Positions 10,701 to 22,154 are shown, numbered from the stretch's first letter. The stretch is DNA of 64,000 nucleotides from Leucogyrophana mollusca (GCA_021014945.1 MU266348.1:1-64000), one strand, 5' to 3'. Translations and numbers: made by a program. Notes: generated by a model from the letters alone, not told the origin.

Positions 10701-10828
10701 AGCCGGTAGTGCAGTGGCAAGGTCATCGCGCCCTTCGAGTTGCAAGCAGAGCTCAAAGAGTCAAGGGCGGCAAAAATTTGATAACCAAAGAATGGAGGCG
10801 GTGCCTCCATAATAGTGGTTAAACTATT
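10701..10828 (+). repeat. possible tRNA-derived short element with two hairpins
   Basis: TAGTGCAGTGG at 10707-10717 fits the RNA polymerase III A-box consensus. GTTGCAAGC near 10739 is a weak B-box-like match at a plausible distance. Downstream are two adjacent perfect hairpins: 8-bp arms ATGGAGGC/GCCTCCAT (10792-10799 and 10803-10810) with a 3-nt loop, then 6-bp arms AATAGT/ACTATT (10811-10816 and 10823-10828). Together they look like the head and body of an old SINE, but the B box is poor and no second copy or target-site duplication is visible. Confidence 0.3.
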
Positions 10829-11720
10829 AAATAGAAGATGGTCTCAACACCAGATCCAACAGTGAAGAAAAGGTGGCGCGAAATTTCACCAACAGAACCG
10901 TGGAAGTGGGCGCCGAGATCGAGAGTTCACCGCCTGGTCTGGGGGCCAAATTCCCAAAAAGGTAACATGCCCAACGAAGAAGGGACCCGGTCAGTGAGCG
11001 AGAATAGTATTTAGAAACCTTTTGTGGATGCGACGAAGGCAACGTTGGGCGTGGACGCATGATCGAGTCCTCAGGTAATTGGTTACCACTGATGAACGCT
11101 GATAAGCCAGCGAAGGCGCTGGGCCTTGTAGAGACCCCAGCGTCTGTAACATTCGGCAGCACTGGTTTCTATGATAGTTTACATGGTGGAAACTCGCCTG
11201 GGGACATCACTGAGAATACAACGCCTGGATTACTCCCCTTATATCGAGGCGCGCTCCCACAATCCCATCAACGTGCCAGTAAATAAGTGGGGTGGAGCGA
11301 CGGGACTATAACCAAGCGCTGTATACGTGAACAGATGAGCCTGTGAGACGAGAGGACTGGCTATTAACAAAGGCGGTTGGTGCCGGAGGGTTGAGACGGC
11401 ACAGGTAGCTGAAGAGGATGTCGCGTGGTGACGCTGGTGGATGTTCGGTACTTCGGCGGCTGAAACTGTTGTACCGAGTGGCGCCTGAGGGAGCTACAGC
11501 AGAGCCCGTATCACTGTGAGGAGGCGCCCGCTGCTGAGGTGCCGGCAGGAGAGACGTGTCTGTCTGGTGGTAAGACTTGTCCTTTCGATAATGGCGCACC
11601 TTGTGGGCCTTGTTGGGGGGTGGTGTGAGTGGACTGAGCGCGGCATGCTTGTGGTGACGACACGACGTTGCCTGTGTAAGGTGGAACGCAGTGTGCTGGA
11701 GTTGCCGGGATTAGCCGACC

Positions 11721-11818
11721 GCGGATACTCCCGAGTGTTGTTTATTCGCGCCACAATTGTGTTTTGTTTGCGGATATTCCCGAGCGTTATTTATTCACGC
11801 CACAATTGCGGTTTGTTT
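11721..11818 (+). repeat. 49-bp tandem duplication
   Basis: Positions 11721-11769 and 11770-11818 are two adjacent copies of a 49-bp unit beginning GCGGATA and ending TTTGTTT. By eye they differ at six positions, five of them transitions. The flank continues with further GTTTGTTTG-like runs to about 11840. Confidence 0.85.
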
Positions 11819-11906
11819 GTTAGCATGGTTTGTTTGTACGTATTGTTTAACCTCATCCACATCGGGCAATTACTGCATTTAGGATTACAATACCTATAGA
11901 TCACCC

Positions 11907-11939
11907 ATACTACACTTGATCTAAGCCAAAAGGCCAGAG
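11907..11939 (-). pseudogene. truncated U2 snRNA 5' end
   Basis: Read on the minus strand, these 33 bases match the 5' end of U2 snRNA, including GGCCTTTTGGCTTAGATC and the branch-site recognition sequence GTGTAGTA. Similarity stops just after this: the stem IIa region that should follow, and any Sm site, are not visible downstream. A TATAAA on the same strand (11971-11976) lies about 30 bp upstream, a spacing expected for a snRNA or Pol III promoter. I read it as a U2 pseudogene or a U2-headed short retroelement. A highly divergent real U2 gene is unlikely. Confidence 0.65.
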
Positions 11940-11945
11940 GGGTAG

Positions 11946-11965
11946 GGTTTAAAGACGTCTAAACC
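11946..11965. repeat. imperfect palindrome around AGACGTCT
   Basis: A 20-bp near-palindrome with perfect core AGACGTCT sits directly between the TATAAA at 11971-11976 and the U2-like start. Confidence 0.5.
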
Positions 11966-14570
11966 TCGTCTTTATAGCTCAAAAACTCGTTGCACAGGCC
12001 AGAGGAAGGTCGGAAGGTTAGCATATGCGTTTATTCCCTTTTTGGGAATGCGGTAGTGGACGCGGCGAGTTGTATGTCTTTGTTTGGCAAGGGCCTTTGA
12101 GTACAATAAGGACAAACAACTCTTTGCCTGGGGCTTGACGACTCGGACGTCTCGGATCGACTGATGGATTGTTCGTCCTGCAAGATCATCGTAACCAGGG
12201 TCTATCCGCCGGGTATCCTGATGCCCAACAGGAACTCCCAATCTGTTCTCATCTCACCTGCCTACACGCAGTACAGGGTATCAAAGGATCTGACTGGCTA
12301 GCTAGATTGGTCCATCTGCAAACGGTCAGCAACCTCCGGCGAATCGCGATATACTGGCGCAGGGTCGATCACCTGTCGGAAACCTATCCTGACACCCTCT
12401 TTGGTCCTTTCTTCCGAGTCACTTCATTCAGATCCCCAGCTCGGGCGCAGAAATAGGCTCTGTGAGCCACAGATGGCGCCCCGGTGGCCGGGTCCACTGG
12501 CCAAAGTACAGTACAAGAGGCCCGGTCCCGCCGCTATGCACTGCGCTTGCCATGACCTATCGTCGGGTATTTTTTCAACACTTCTCTCTCCACCGCAAGA
12601 CAGCGGGACTAAGGTCTCCCGAGCTGATGACAACCGTCGCGCATATAACTTGGAGGATTCCGGCTGCAAAATTTATTGCCTCTGTCCGTGTCTGAATCGA
12701 TTGTTTTGCTCCTTTTCAGGATGCCTTCGGCGTCTTACCTTCCCGTGAGACTGCTCACAATCAGAAATTGCGTTATGTCCTTCATCAAGTGACGAGGAAG
12801 ACGTATGCGAATCGGATCCAGCATCTCCTATCCGGGGGAAGTATCTAAACACTGTTCAATGAGTCGTGGATGGTGTGTCGCCACCTCTCCCGAGGCCAGT
12901 CCATAACGTCGTGTAGCGGCCAGAATTGCTTCGCATGTCATTCCGTCTCTATATCTAGAGTCTACACGCGACTGTGGTACGTTCGGTATACTCCTGCAAA
13001 TCATCATTCAGCACTCACCCCCAAGATCCGACCTGCCTCATACTTGGCTGGACAGGTATGTCTCAGCGGGCGGTGCTGTCTGTATACTTCCTAACACGTT
13101 TTGCGTGCATGGGATCGGATATGACTCGAGTCTCGATCGAGAATATCGCCTTCATGCTCTCTGTCCAGCCTTGCTCCCCTCTTCGCCGCTCCGATGACGA
13201 TCTACGCTCCGATACGTGCCTCCGTGTCTTTCCTATTGGATGGTTTCTCCACGTTATGACGCTATCACCATGTCACGATGTCATATCACCGGAAACGCGT
13301 GGATCTACAAGGCACCGAGGCTATTCGACCCACGACGGTGGTGCCTCGAGGCGTCATCGACCTGCAAGCTGGTGGTGCTGTTCCAAATCTCTGTTTTTTG
13401 TGGAGCCCGTATCGATAATGGGTGAGCCCGAGTGGATCATGCGGGCACCATGCAGACGCCGGAGCTCGCGGCATCCGGAGTCGTCAAAAATAACAAATAT
13501 CTCTATTGCCGTGTTCGCCGGGGCTGTACTTGCCCTCGTACCTTGTCGTAACGTTCCATCCTGATCCTTCCATGTACAAGTTCTTGATGATGCAACTGGA
13601 CCTCTTGTCTTTCCTTTTTCCTTCGTCTTTACAGTAACTCATCACTGCGACCCGAACGTGTGATGCTGCCCACACGTTGCTGATCGAGGGTGGTGGAGAT
13701 TTTACTCGCATCACAACAGGCGGGATGGAGTTGGATGGAGTCTCCCTCGGTTACATGGTCCGTCTTGGATATCTTACGGCAACGAAATCATCGATCATAC
13801 CTTTTGCGGCTTTCCTGATAAACAGGCTACTGCCACGATCAGTGGAGTTCTACAGGTCGCATGTTGCGTGTTGGCTTCAAGCCCGTGAAGGAGGGAAGTT
13901 GTTACATTGTATGCCTCATCATAACACTTTAACAGCCTCCTGCCTCGAGTCACTGAGGCTGAGCGGCAAGCTCGAAGCGTCGAGGGCAAGGGCATCCGAG
14001 ATTTCCCGAGTCTAGAATCGTTCTGCCTTCCTCGTGGGTTTGCGAAATCCCTTAAGGCCGGTTTGCCATCATGGCGCCAGTTCGGATATGGAAGCCTCAT
14101 CGAAGCCAGGTGTACTACCAACTTCTCGTCAGTGGCGGGTCGCCCCAACAAAGCAGTGAGCTGTCACTAGCCTGTCGGCATCGATTCTTGGAAGAATGTC
14201 AGGCTTGAATTGGATTTGAAGGGTACGATGGCATCCATTTATGATGAACAAGCGATGATGATGAATATTCAGAACAAGGCCAATTCTGTTCGAAATGGAT
14301 CTATAATCGTGAGAATATCGGTAACAGTTGGTTGGCCTACCCTTTTGTGTTTGGCGGTGATACTTGCAGTACTTCTGCGCTAACTAAGCTCACTTGTTAT
14401 TACATTGTATACGACCTCCGGACGGACTTGCCTGGCCCTCGCCTCGTTGCTCGCCTCCCAAACGCCATAAATTCAAACACTCTCTTAATCCCACTCGCTT
14501 TAGCCTTTTGCTCTTGAAAACACCCTTCCTGTAAAAAATATCAACCAACCAATCTACGACCTTTGCCACG

Positions 14571-15651
14571 ATGCACGCTTTCCAATCCCTCCTTGCTCTT
14601 GCTTTCCTTACGACGCGTCTCCCTGCTGTCTTGGGGTCAGTCTACGTGCGTATATATCTGCCCGCTGTGTTGTCGCGCACAGGCCTGACGTTTGTGGTTG
14701 GTTGAAAGGTCACGAACCCTGTACAATCAACCACCTGCACTGGTGGTCAGTCTTGCAGCGTCGAATGGATCGACAACGGCGAGCAACCCCTCTTGAGCTC
14801 CATTGGAGAGTGCACTGTCGGGCTTTACAACGGAGAACTGGTAACTACATGGTCCCGTCACGCTATTGGCATGTGCAGTTAATCATACCGTTACTCCACT
14901 CAGGCTCTTGTCCAATCCCTCCAGTCTGTTGATGTCTCGACCACTCACTCGTTCCAATTCACGGTATGTTCTTGATTATCAGCACTCCGTTTGTTTCAGC
15001 CCACACTGTATTGCACCACCAGCCCAACCCCTCCGCTGGTTCGAATGGACCCTAGTAAGCACCAGACCTATTTGCGCTATGAGTGTATAGCTACTGACGT
15101 CCGCTCAGCTACATTGTCTTCACCTCGAACAGCATCTCGTATCAAGGCTTCTCCGCCACCTTCACGTACGTTGCGTTACCACGTGATTCCGCGATTGCCG
15201 CGTCTGACGCACGTCTTACGTCTATAGCCTCAACGGTATGACCGGTTCCACTGGTTCAGGTTCGCCTTCCTCCGCCCCCTCCACCTCCACCGCATCCAGT
15301 AACTCCACCTCCACTGCCACAGGCTCTGGGTCTGGATCTGCGTCCGGTACTGCTACCGGTACTGGTTCTGCTACTGGTACTGGATCGACCCCCGCCACTG
15401 CCAGCGGCAGCACTGTCACGGAATCTTCACGCCCCGCCACATCCTCAGCCCCCTCCACCACATTCGTTGTTACAACTTCTGGAGGCAGCACCCTTACTGT
15501 TCCTCCCTCGAGTGCCACCGGAACGGGCACCCTGATCACTTCGAGTGCCTCTGCCACCCAAAGCACTGGCGCTGCACACCGCGTCGGAACTTCTTCCTCA
15601 CTTTGTGTGGCTGCTCTCCTCACGCTTGCGGGTATCTTTACCCAGCTGTGA
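14571..15651 (+). CDS. Kre9/Knh1-like Ser/Thr-rich GPI-anchored protein, copy 1
   Basis: Six exons (14571-14645, 14709-14840, 14904-14963, 15023-15054, 15109-15165, 15228-15651) encode about 260 residues. Order: signal peptide (MHAFQSLLALAFLTTRLPAV), then a Kre9/Knh1 N-terminal beta-sandwich domain starting VYVTNPVQSTTCTGGQSCSV with VEWIDNG, CTVGLYNG and YIVFTSNS strands. A long Ser/Thr/Gly/Ala linker likely to be O-glycosylated follows, and the chain ends in a hydrophobic GPI-attachment tail (LCVAALLTLAGIFTQL). Such proteins sit at the plasma membrane or wall and are linked to beta-glucan organisation. Five introns cut the globular domain; the linker is one exon. The copy at 25731-26607 has the same plan. 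Confidence 0.88.
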
Positions 15652-16097
15652 GCGATGTTCAAGTGTGCAGTAGAAGTTGCCGGTTGGTATCCCCATCTGC
15701 GATACCCCTGATACCTTGCATCTGTTGAAACCGAAAGACCCTTTTTTTTTTATATCTTGGTGGCTCTTGCGATACCTAACTTTTGTTGTAATATTGTTTT
15801 CTCCTCTTGGTCTACGAACTTTGACGTCTGATGTTCTGTTTTGATGGGGCAGTTGTGATCTTCTCGTTGTCTGTAGATGATTGATGAGTACGATAAGAGT
15901 TTGTGCTCATGACAACTGTGAATTCACCTGCCATGATGATCTTGTTATGATTGATGCTTCGTGCTGAGGGTGCTCAGTTGGAGACGGCTGCTTTTTCAGC
16001 AGTTCAACTTGAGTTCAACATTCAACCGTAACGTTCCCCTCAGAGGGAAGGCATGGGAAGCAGCGTATTATGAAGCATTTACATGAAGTAAAATATA
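15652..16097. other. 3' intergenic between convergent genes
   Basis: Contains a T-rich run near 15744-15753 and no gene signal. Confidence 0.5.
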
Positions 16098-17797
16098 TTA
16101 TCCAAACCTCGACGTATGCCCCGACACCTTCAATTCAGCAAGTTTGAATATCACGGAGAGATTGCCCTGCCCAATAAACGCTACTTCTCGCATGCCCTTA
16201 TGGTACTCGATGTGGTGCACGTAACGCGCTCCAGTTTTCGACCACCTACCAACAATGCTCCCGTTGCTGTTGTATGCCAGGATAGTCATTCCATATCGGT
16301 TATCGAGGTGACTGAGAGCTGGTAGGCATAACAAGCTCAGCTCTACGCAGCCCATAGAGACAACAGCATACTATTCTTACCCCAGTAAGTGATTTGGCCC
16401 AGAATCAGGACTGGGTACTCGGGGGTGTCATCAAGTTTGTCAGGGTCTGCGAGACAGGTGTACTTGAGCTCGTCGGGCGGGGGAGGCTGCGTGGAAGCAG
16501 ATCGGGTAGTGATGATCGGTACCACGTCTTTACAAAACTCCTTCATCACCTGGACGGCTGTGACCAGCGAACGGTCTGTAGAGCTCTTGAATTTGCATAG
16601 ATGCGCATGATCGGCATTGATAGCAACCTTTCTTTCACGAGTAACGCCGAGCACCGCGGACTGTTCTTCTACAATCTGGGCCGGTAGTTCAGATCGAGCA
16701 GAAGGGGCAGCGGGTCAGAAGGAAAGTTCTCACCCAGATTGACTTGAGGGGGCCGATGTGAGTTTTCTTAATCTCGAATAAAGTAGATATTTCTATCCCT
16801 TTCGCATCCACAAGTTGTCGAAAGTCATCCGTTAAGTCGAAAAGGACCATAGAACGAGGATCCAGTGACCTAATGATGTCACTTCGAGCTTTGACACCAA
16901 ACGCTCGCACAAAATTCGCGACAAATGTTCCCATATCGACACCGTTCCCTCCCTGGTGGGGTGTCCCGAGGAACATCACCGCTCCTGCAGAATTCAGGAT
17001 GGAATCGAAACGCTTGTCAGCTCTTGCATTGGCGATGAGCAGTGCCTGCACGACATTCCATGTCCTGAATGAAAGCAGATCAACGATAGCGATGTCGAAA
17101 CAAACCTGTTTGACAATGAGTCCTCCCATCGAGTGAGCGAGTAAGATGAGAGGTCGCTCTTGTGCCTAGTTCCAGAGTTAGCCCTTGTGGTTTCTAAATT
17201 GGAGATGATTCCCTTGCCTCAGCGCTCTCCGAATCTCTTTGGTGTCGCAGACCCTCTAGGAACGTCTGTGCAAAAGTTCGGATACGGCCGGTTGATACAT
17301 CCAAGAGAACATTTGCATTGTACCCGTAGACCATAACCCGAGCACCTGGAATCTGTTCGGAAAGGCTGTCGCGGAGCCACATGAAACTTCCCTTCTTGCC
17401 GCGATACTCCCATGTGTCAATTGGATGGCCATTTAATCCATGGAGGGCAACGATACTTGAAGAGGCGATTAACTCAAACGAGGGGTATAAACCGGTGGGT
17501 TCGTATCGCTTACTCTACTTCTGTGCCCTCGGACAAGACAGTGAAGCCGTCAAAATCGTCGTCGATGTTGACGCATCTGCCATTTATAGTTCGTTCATCC
17601 TCAGGAAGGGAAAGCGCCCTTTTGAAGTTAGCTTTGTCAGCGAAAGAAATAATGGCGATCTTGTTTCCATCTGGCGAAGCTGTGAGGGATATTCGTTGAC
17701 CAGGAGCGAGGAAGAGGCCTTTGGACTGGATGAAATCGGTCAGTTCCTCCTTGCTAGTTGCATTATCGATGTTGGATAAGCGAGCGGTTGTCCCCAT
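16098..17797 (-). CDS. SERAC1-like alpha/beta hydrolase with N-terminal RRM-like region
   Basis: Six to seven exons make roughly 430 residues. The first ~90 residues form a beta-alpha-beta pattern (ARLSNIDNATSKEELTDFI ... GNKIAIISFAD ... NGRCVNID) that looks RRM-like. The hydrolase then begins DIVALHGLNGHPIDTWEY, with FMWLRDSL and VMVYGYNA, the nucleophile elbow LLAHSMGGLIVKQ, then MFLGTPHQGG and a late DHAHLCKF that supplies the catalytic His. The C-terminal ~65 residues are unassigned. The SERAC1/DUF676 family are lipase-like hydrolases, often of membrane lipids. One intron uses a GC donor (17216-17217). The gene is divergent from UPF3, with 382 bp between starts. Confidence 0.87.
17216..17217 (-). 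other. GC splice donor in the SERAC1-like gene
   Basis: On the minus strand the exon ends GCTGAG and the intron begins GCAAGG, close to the GC-AG consensus. The 52-nt intron ends ACTAG and rejoins the frame to give EAQERPLILLAHS, which restores the family motif. Confidence 0.75.
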
Positions 17798-18179
17798 AGT
17801 GGCAGTTGTTATCCTCTCTGTCCCTGACAGTAAGGACAGGTCTGAAATTCTGGCCTTCGTTGAGGAAAAATGAGGGCAGTTTCGGGAGTTTTGGCCGTGC
17901 ACGACCTTATCGTATCCAATCTGTTCATTTCCTTGTCTTCTTGAGCGCTCGCCTATCCCCTCCTGGGATTGAAAAGGCGCTCGTCCGAGTCTGCACGTAA
18001 CCCATAATCCAAGAGGATGTACGCGAGAGATATCGATAAAAGTTGTACCAGCAGGCACATAAGCCGCGAGGCAATACAGCACCGCGAAGTGCCGTGAGAA
18101 GATATAACCTTTTATGAGTTGCCCCTGCTCCCTCAGCAACTCGCCGATTAAGACTCATAACACTGACTCTCAGCGTTCC

Positions 18180-19791
18180 ATGTCGACCGCTGCTGAACCC
18201 AAACGAAACCAGTCAAAGTCCAAGCCTCAGAAGGAAGCAAAATCACAGCCAGCACAAAATGGATCAGAACGCCTGAAAACTATCGTTCGCAGGTTGCCCG
18301 CTAACCTCCCGGAAGACATATTCTGGCAGAGTGTGCAGACATGGGTCACAGATGACACGGTCAGCTGGAGGGTGTACTACCCTGGAAAGCTAAGCAAGCG
18401 GTACGTCTTGATGTTCTGCTCTGCCGAGGCCGTGTACGATTGACGTAGAAAGGTTGAACAAAGAGAATATACCCTCACGCGCCTATATCGCTTTCAAGGA
18501 CGAAGAACAGCTTGCCACGTTCAGTCGAGAGTATGATGGACATCTCTTTCGGGACAAATCAGGTCAGTTCCTCCTATGCAGACCCGTCCTATCTCGCTAC
18601 TCAACTGGATCGGTCGCAGGGAACGAGTCACAAGCGGTGGTAGAGTTTGCCCCGTACCAGAAGGTTCCTGCCGAGAAGAAGAAAACAGATGCCAGAAATG
18701 CTACAATCGAGAAAGGTAAACGGTGACAACTATATTTTAATCGCTTGCTCACCGAGCACAGACGAAGATTATATCTCATTCTTGGAAACTCTCAAAGCAT
18801 CTGCCAAGGCTGAACCCGTATCTCTCGAAAGCCTGAGTATGTCCTCTCATTATCACAATAGCCGGGATGCTGAAAAAGCATACCTCCGAAAGTCGCAGCC
18901 GCCCAGCCGCCTCCCCATCCAACTACCACTCCGTTGCTTGAGGCGCTCAAAGCAGAGAAATCAGCTCAGAAAGACAAAGAAGCCATCCTTCGCAATCATG
19001 CTCACTATAAAGATTCTCCAGCCTCGTCCGCCAAGAAGGAAGATTCGAAGAAGAAGGCGGCTCAAGCCGCCGCGCAGAAGCCGCCCGAGCTGAGCAAGAA
19101 AGCCAAGAAGGCAGCGGCCGCGGCCGCCGCTGCGCAGAAAGCCGCGGCAGCATCCAACGCCCCCGCTGCTCCTCCAGCGAAAGGTGCTGGCCCTTCGGCT
19201 GGGGCGTTACCTGGAAAGCCTCCCGCTCCTCCACAACCCCAACCCCCACGGGCCCCTCGTCCACCACAAGGCCGGCAGCAACCCCCGAAACCAGTTCCAC
19301 CACCTGCGCCGCAGAATGCCCCAACAAAGCCTCCTCAGCCCCCCACTGTTCCCGTGAATGCAGAGGCAGCGCCAGGTGGTCCTTCTGGAACCCCAGCTGC
19401 TCGCAGAGGCCGTCCCGTCATTGGCCTCGGACGGCACTTCGAAGCTGCTCTGAGCGGAGCGGGCGTTGAACGCAAGAAGCAAGCTCGCGAGAAGGATAAA
19501 GAACCGGGAGCCCCTGCCTCTGATACTCCACCGAAACAGAAAGAGGGAGCCAAGCGCCGTGACGAGAAAGCCGGAGGTGGTGCCCCATCTCCTGCCGTCC
19601 CCAGCATCCTGCAGCGCGGGGATGGACCGAATCAGAGTCTGCCAGGCAGCCCGATGATCATGCAGCGCCCCCAATCTCCGCGGGTTTCTCCACTTCCCCC
19701 TGATATCAATGGACCCGACACACTCCCTGGTCGTGGGGGAGCCAGGCGAGGGAGAGGGGGTAGGGGTAGGGGGGGTCATCGTGGTGGCTAG
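18180..19791 (+). CDS. upf3: UPF3, nonsense-mediated mRNA decay factor (Smg-4/UPF3 family)
   Basis: Five exons (18180-18400, 18453-18562, 18620-18715, 18762-18836, 18893-19791) encode about 466 residues. The Smg4/UPF3 RRM-like domain spans roughly residues 30-180: RLPANLPEDIFWQSVQTWV, then YYPGKLSKRLNKENIPSRAY, IAFKDEEQLATFSREYDGH, FRDKSGNESQAVVEFAPYQ and DEDYISFLETL. The remainder is low complexity: a Lys/Ala-rich segment, a Pro-rich segment and a C-terminal GRGGARRGRGGRGRGG RNA-binding tail. UPF3 bridges the exon-junction complex and UPF2 during decay of transcripts with premature stops. The last exon holds all the disordered tail. The divergent neighbour also starts with an RRM-like fold. 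Confidence 0.95.
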
Positions 19792-20365
19792 GATTTTTGT
19801 ATGGTTTGTTCCTTGCTGCCCGCCCGCGGAAACGTATAACCGGTCTCTAGGTTGCCTGTTTTTATGATTTCAAGCATCATTCGACATCACCCGTGCTGAC
19901 GATGGACCACCCAGGGCGCGCTTCAGCTGACGCCAGTGACCCTCACAATTTCTCCCGACGAGTTCGAAACATCACGATATGCTAGTCGCAAACTACATCA
20001 TCATTACAAACGACACACATATACAAGTCGCAATACGTCGTTGAGATCATTTCACGATATGTTTGTAATTCCTCATGCCTCATGTAGTAGACCTTTGTTT
20101 CAAGAATCGGCTTCAGTGATTCAACTGTCTATATGGAAATAAGGATAACTGGCATTCACTGAATATGAAGGCTCACGCTGCGTTTGTTGTACCAGATTGT
20201 GAAACAATGTCATGAGAAATACCCGACACGTGACCTTTCACGCAAAGTCGCGTCCCAGAAACACAGTGACTCTTTACTAGTCTGACCACCCATCAATTAT
20301 CGCAAATTTTACAGCCTTCGTTCCTATACAACATTGATATTCCCCTTCCTTCTGCACGAAATCCA
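19792..20365. other. 3' intergenic between UPF3 and the deaminase-like gene
   Basis: AT-rich in parts; no gene signal seen. Confidence 0.45.
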
Positions 20366-21679
20366 CTAGTACGTGGGTGGGTCAAAGTTCTTCAACTTAA
20401 ACCCTAACCTGGGAACTAGGTAGCTGCAGTTTTCGCAAGGAGGCCTGAGTACGCGATAGTCCAATCTGGCGTAATCGTACGGTTCCTTGTATTTGTCAGG
20501 GAGGATCAGCTTTGGTTTGAGCGCAAACCCTTCAGCAGTGGAAGCGGTGACCTCCTTCACGATCCTGTGCGAAGCGATGAACAGATACCCCGAACCACAT
20601 GTGAGAAAGACTTACGATTGGATGAATAAGAAAGGAGCGGTCTCTGCGCAATGTCCAAACATCTGGGGATTCGGAGTCTCTACCAAAGTCTTGTTCTTGT
20701 ACTCTTTCGGAAGGAGTGTAGATTTGATAAGGTCGTCCTGTCTCCTCAATTGCGCTGCGTCTTTGAAAGGCTTGAGGCCGATACCATCGAGAGTGGACGA
20801 GATGCAAATTCGCGTCTTTCCGCCTTGCGTAAACCACGTCATCTGGACCATGTTGGGGTCGTGCTTGAGTGGCGGATCGATTGTGGTTTTCTCGGTGAGT
20901 CGTCGCCAAAAAACGCAGTAGAGAGCCGCGAGAGGGTAGTAGTAGTTGTTACGGTTCGCGTTGCTCGGGGAAGTACCGGTGACGCTGAATATCCATCCGA
21001 CGAGTTCAAATATGGTCTCCAACTTGAACTCCGTCTTCTGGTATGTGACGCTGAGCGGGGGGTCCAGAAATATGGATTTCTGTGAGGTGGTCTCTTTACT
21101 AGCAGCATATACCGAAATCAGCGCTTGATATGTACACAAATCAGCAAACTTGGCTTACACGAGTTTATGTATGCTCAGCACGACGGCGTCCAGACTTTTC
21201 TGAGAACCTGCTTCCACATCATACCCCCTTGGTCCGGGTTGCGCAGTAACCCTGTCGAAGAAATCTAGAATCTACGAAACGATCAACTATCTGTGACGAG
21301 GAGTGATTGGATCGTGTCCACCTTTTCCTTGGGCCACTTGAAAGCAGCAACCATATCTTCCTTCCCGTTGAATGCCTTCAGAAGGGGTGGATCCCGTGCC
21401 GCCGCGAGAGAGTCAAACCCTTGGGCGATCGATACTTGTTCCATGCTGACGATGAAGGGCTGCGTGAGCGGAGAGGACGTCGAAGACAACATGGTTCAAA
21501 CCTGGGTGCTTTGTATTGCGCTTGCTTGAACTTGAAGTTTGGTCATGCACCTTGGGCATTTTGTAGGCGAAAGCGACTGAATAGCCATTCGGCAGGATGC
21601 GAAACCGGACTACAAAAGCTTCCAAGGAAGGGAAGCCTGCAACTTTCGTTAGCCATGACTTCCTGCATGATGCATGCAT
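20366..21679 (-). CDS. deaminase-superfamily-like protein (HCAE ... PPCxxC)
   Basis: A multi-exon gene of roughly 390 residues. Recognisable stretches in order: AGFPSLEAFVVRFRI, FNGKEDMVAAFKWPKEKV, LDFFDRVTAQPGPRGYDV, ISVYAASKETTSQKSIFLD, FELVGWIFSVTGTSPSNANR, YYYPLAALYCVFWRRLTEK, TLVETPNPQMFGHCAETAPF and, after a clean intron, LRPPCENCSYL, then GFKLKNFDPPTY at the end. The HCAE plus PPCxxC pair is the zinc-binding signature of the cytidine-deaminase fold; fungal OTT_1508-type deaminases have this layout. Two joins are unresolved: near 21285 no convincing intron keeps IQSLL, and at about 21159 the frame meets TAA where the splice should be. It may be intact with odd splicing, or a pseudogene. 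The 5' end is also uncertain. Confidence 0.65.
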
Positions 21680-22154
21680 AGTGTTCAGGGGCACAAGGTG
21701 ACACATTGGGGAATCAGCAGACTGTGCCGGCTACCTCTTACCGATCTAATCCATTGAATGATCAGGAGGAATGGTCGATCTCCATGGGTCATGCCATGAT
21801 TGTGCCGTGGTGAATGAATACTGCAATGATGCAACCTATTGTTTGGGCCGGCACGAGTTCTTTCCCGACCCCACATCCATTCAAGCTTTCATGCGGATCC
21901 CTGGTCAGGGTTTGACAACAGGAATGGTCCATCATGGGTGTGACGCACTGCCATAGTTCGCTGCTAGAATCCCCAGCCGGGAGTGCCTGTTTTACGGTCC
22001 AGCGCTTGGCCTGCGGCGCTACCAATGGAAGACCGTTAGCAGACTTACCATACAAGGGAAATAGGGGCTCACTTTTATATATAAGGCACGGCTGAAATCG
22101 CTAGAACAAAGCTCCGCATCCCCACATCTACAAACATCGAGCTAAACAATAATC
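21680..22154. other. intergenic with TATA-like run before the small gene
   Basis: TATATATAAG lies near 22076, about 70-80 bp upstream of the ATG at 22155. Otherwise no gene signal. Confidence 0.45.

Larger units (their letters stand above)
9922..14570. other. long gene-poor region
   Basis: This is the longest stretch without a supported gene, about 4.6 kb. Open frames such as plus 12974-13564 (196 codons) and minus 13795-14151 carry no domain I recognise and no consistent splice extension. The region does hold paired hairpins, a tRNA-like segment, a 49-bp tandem duplication and a truncated U2 snRNA-like sequence, listed separately. This suggests decayed repeat material rather than genes. Confidence 0.5.

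Noticed and set aside
10701..10770. Functional tRNA gene
   Set aside because: The B box is poor and a cloverleaf with paired acceptor ends cannot be drawn.
11880..11940. Functional U2 snRNA gene
   Set aside because: Stem IIa and the Sm site expected after the branch-site sequence are not found.
12974..13564. 196-codon frame in the gene-poor region
   Set aside because: No recognisable motif and no consistent exon extension; probably chance.
15222..15662. 146-codon antisense frame rich in Val/Glu/Pro
   Set aside because: Shadow of the Ser/Thr linker of the Kre9-like gene.
19207..19779. 190-codon antisense frame
   Set aside because: Shadow of the Pro/Ala-rich tail of UPF3.
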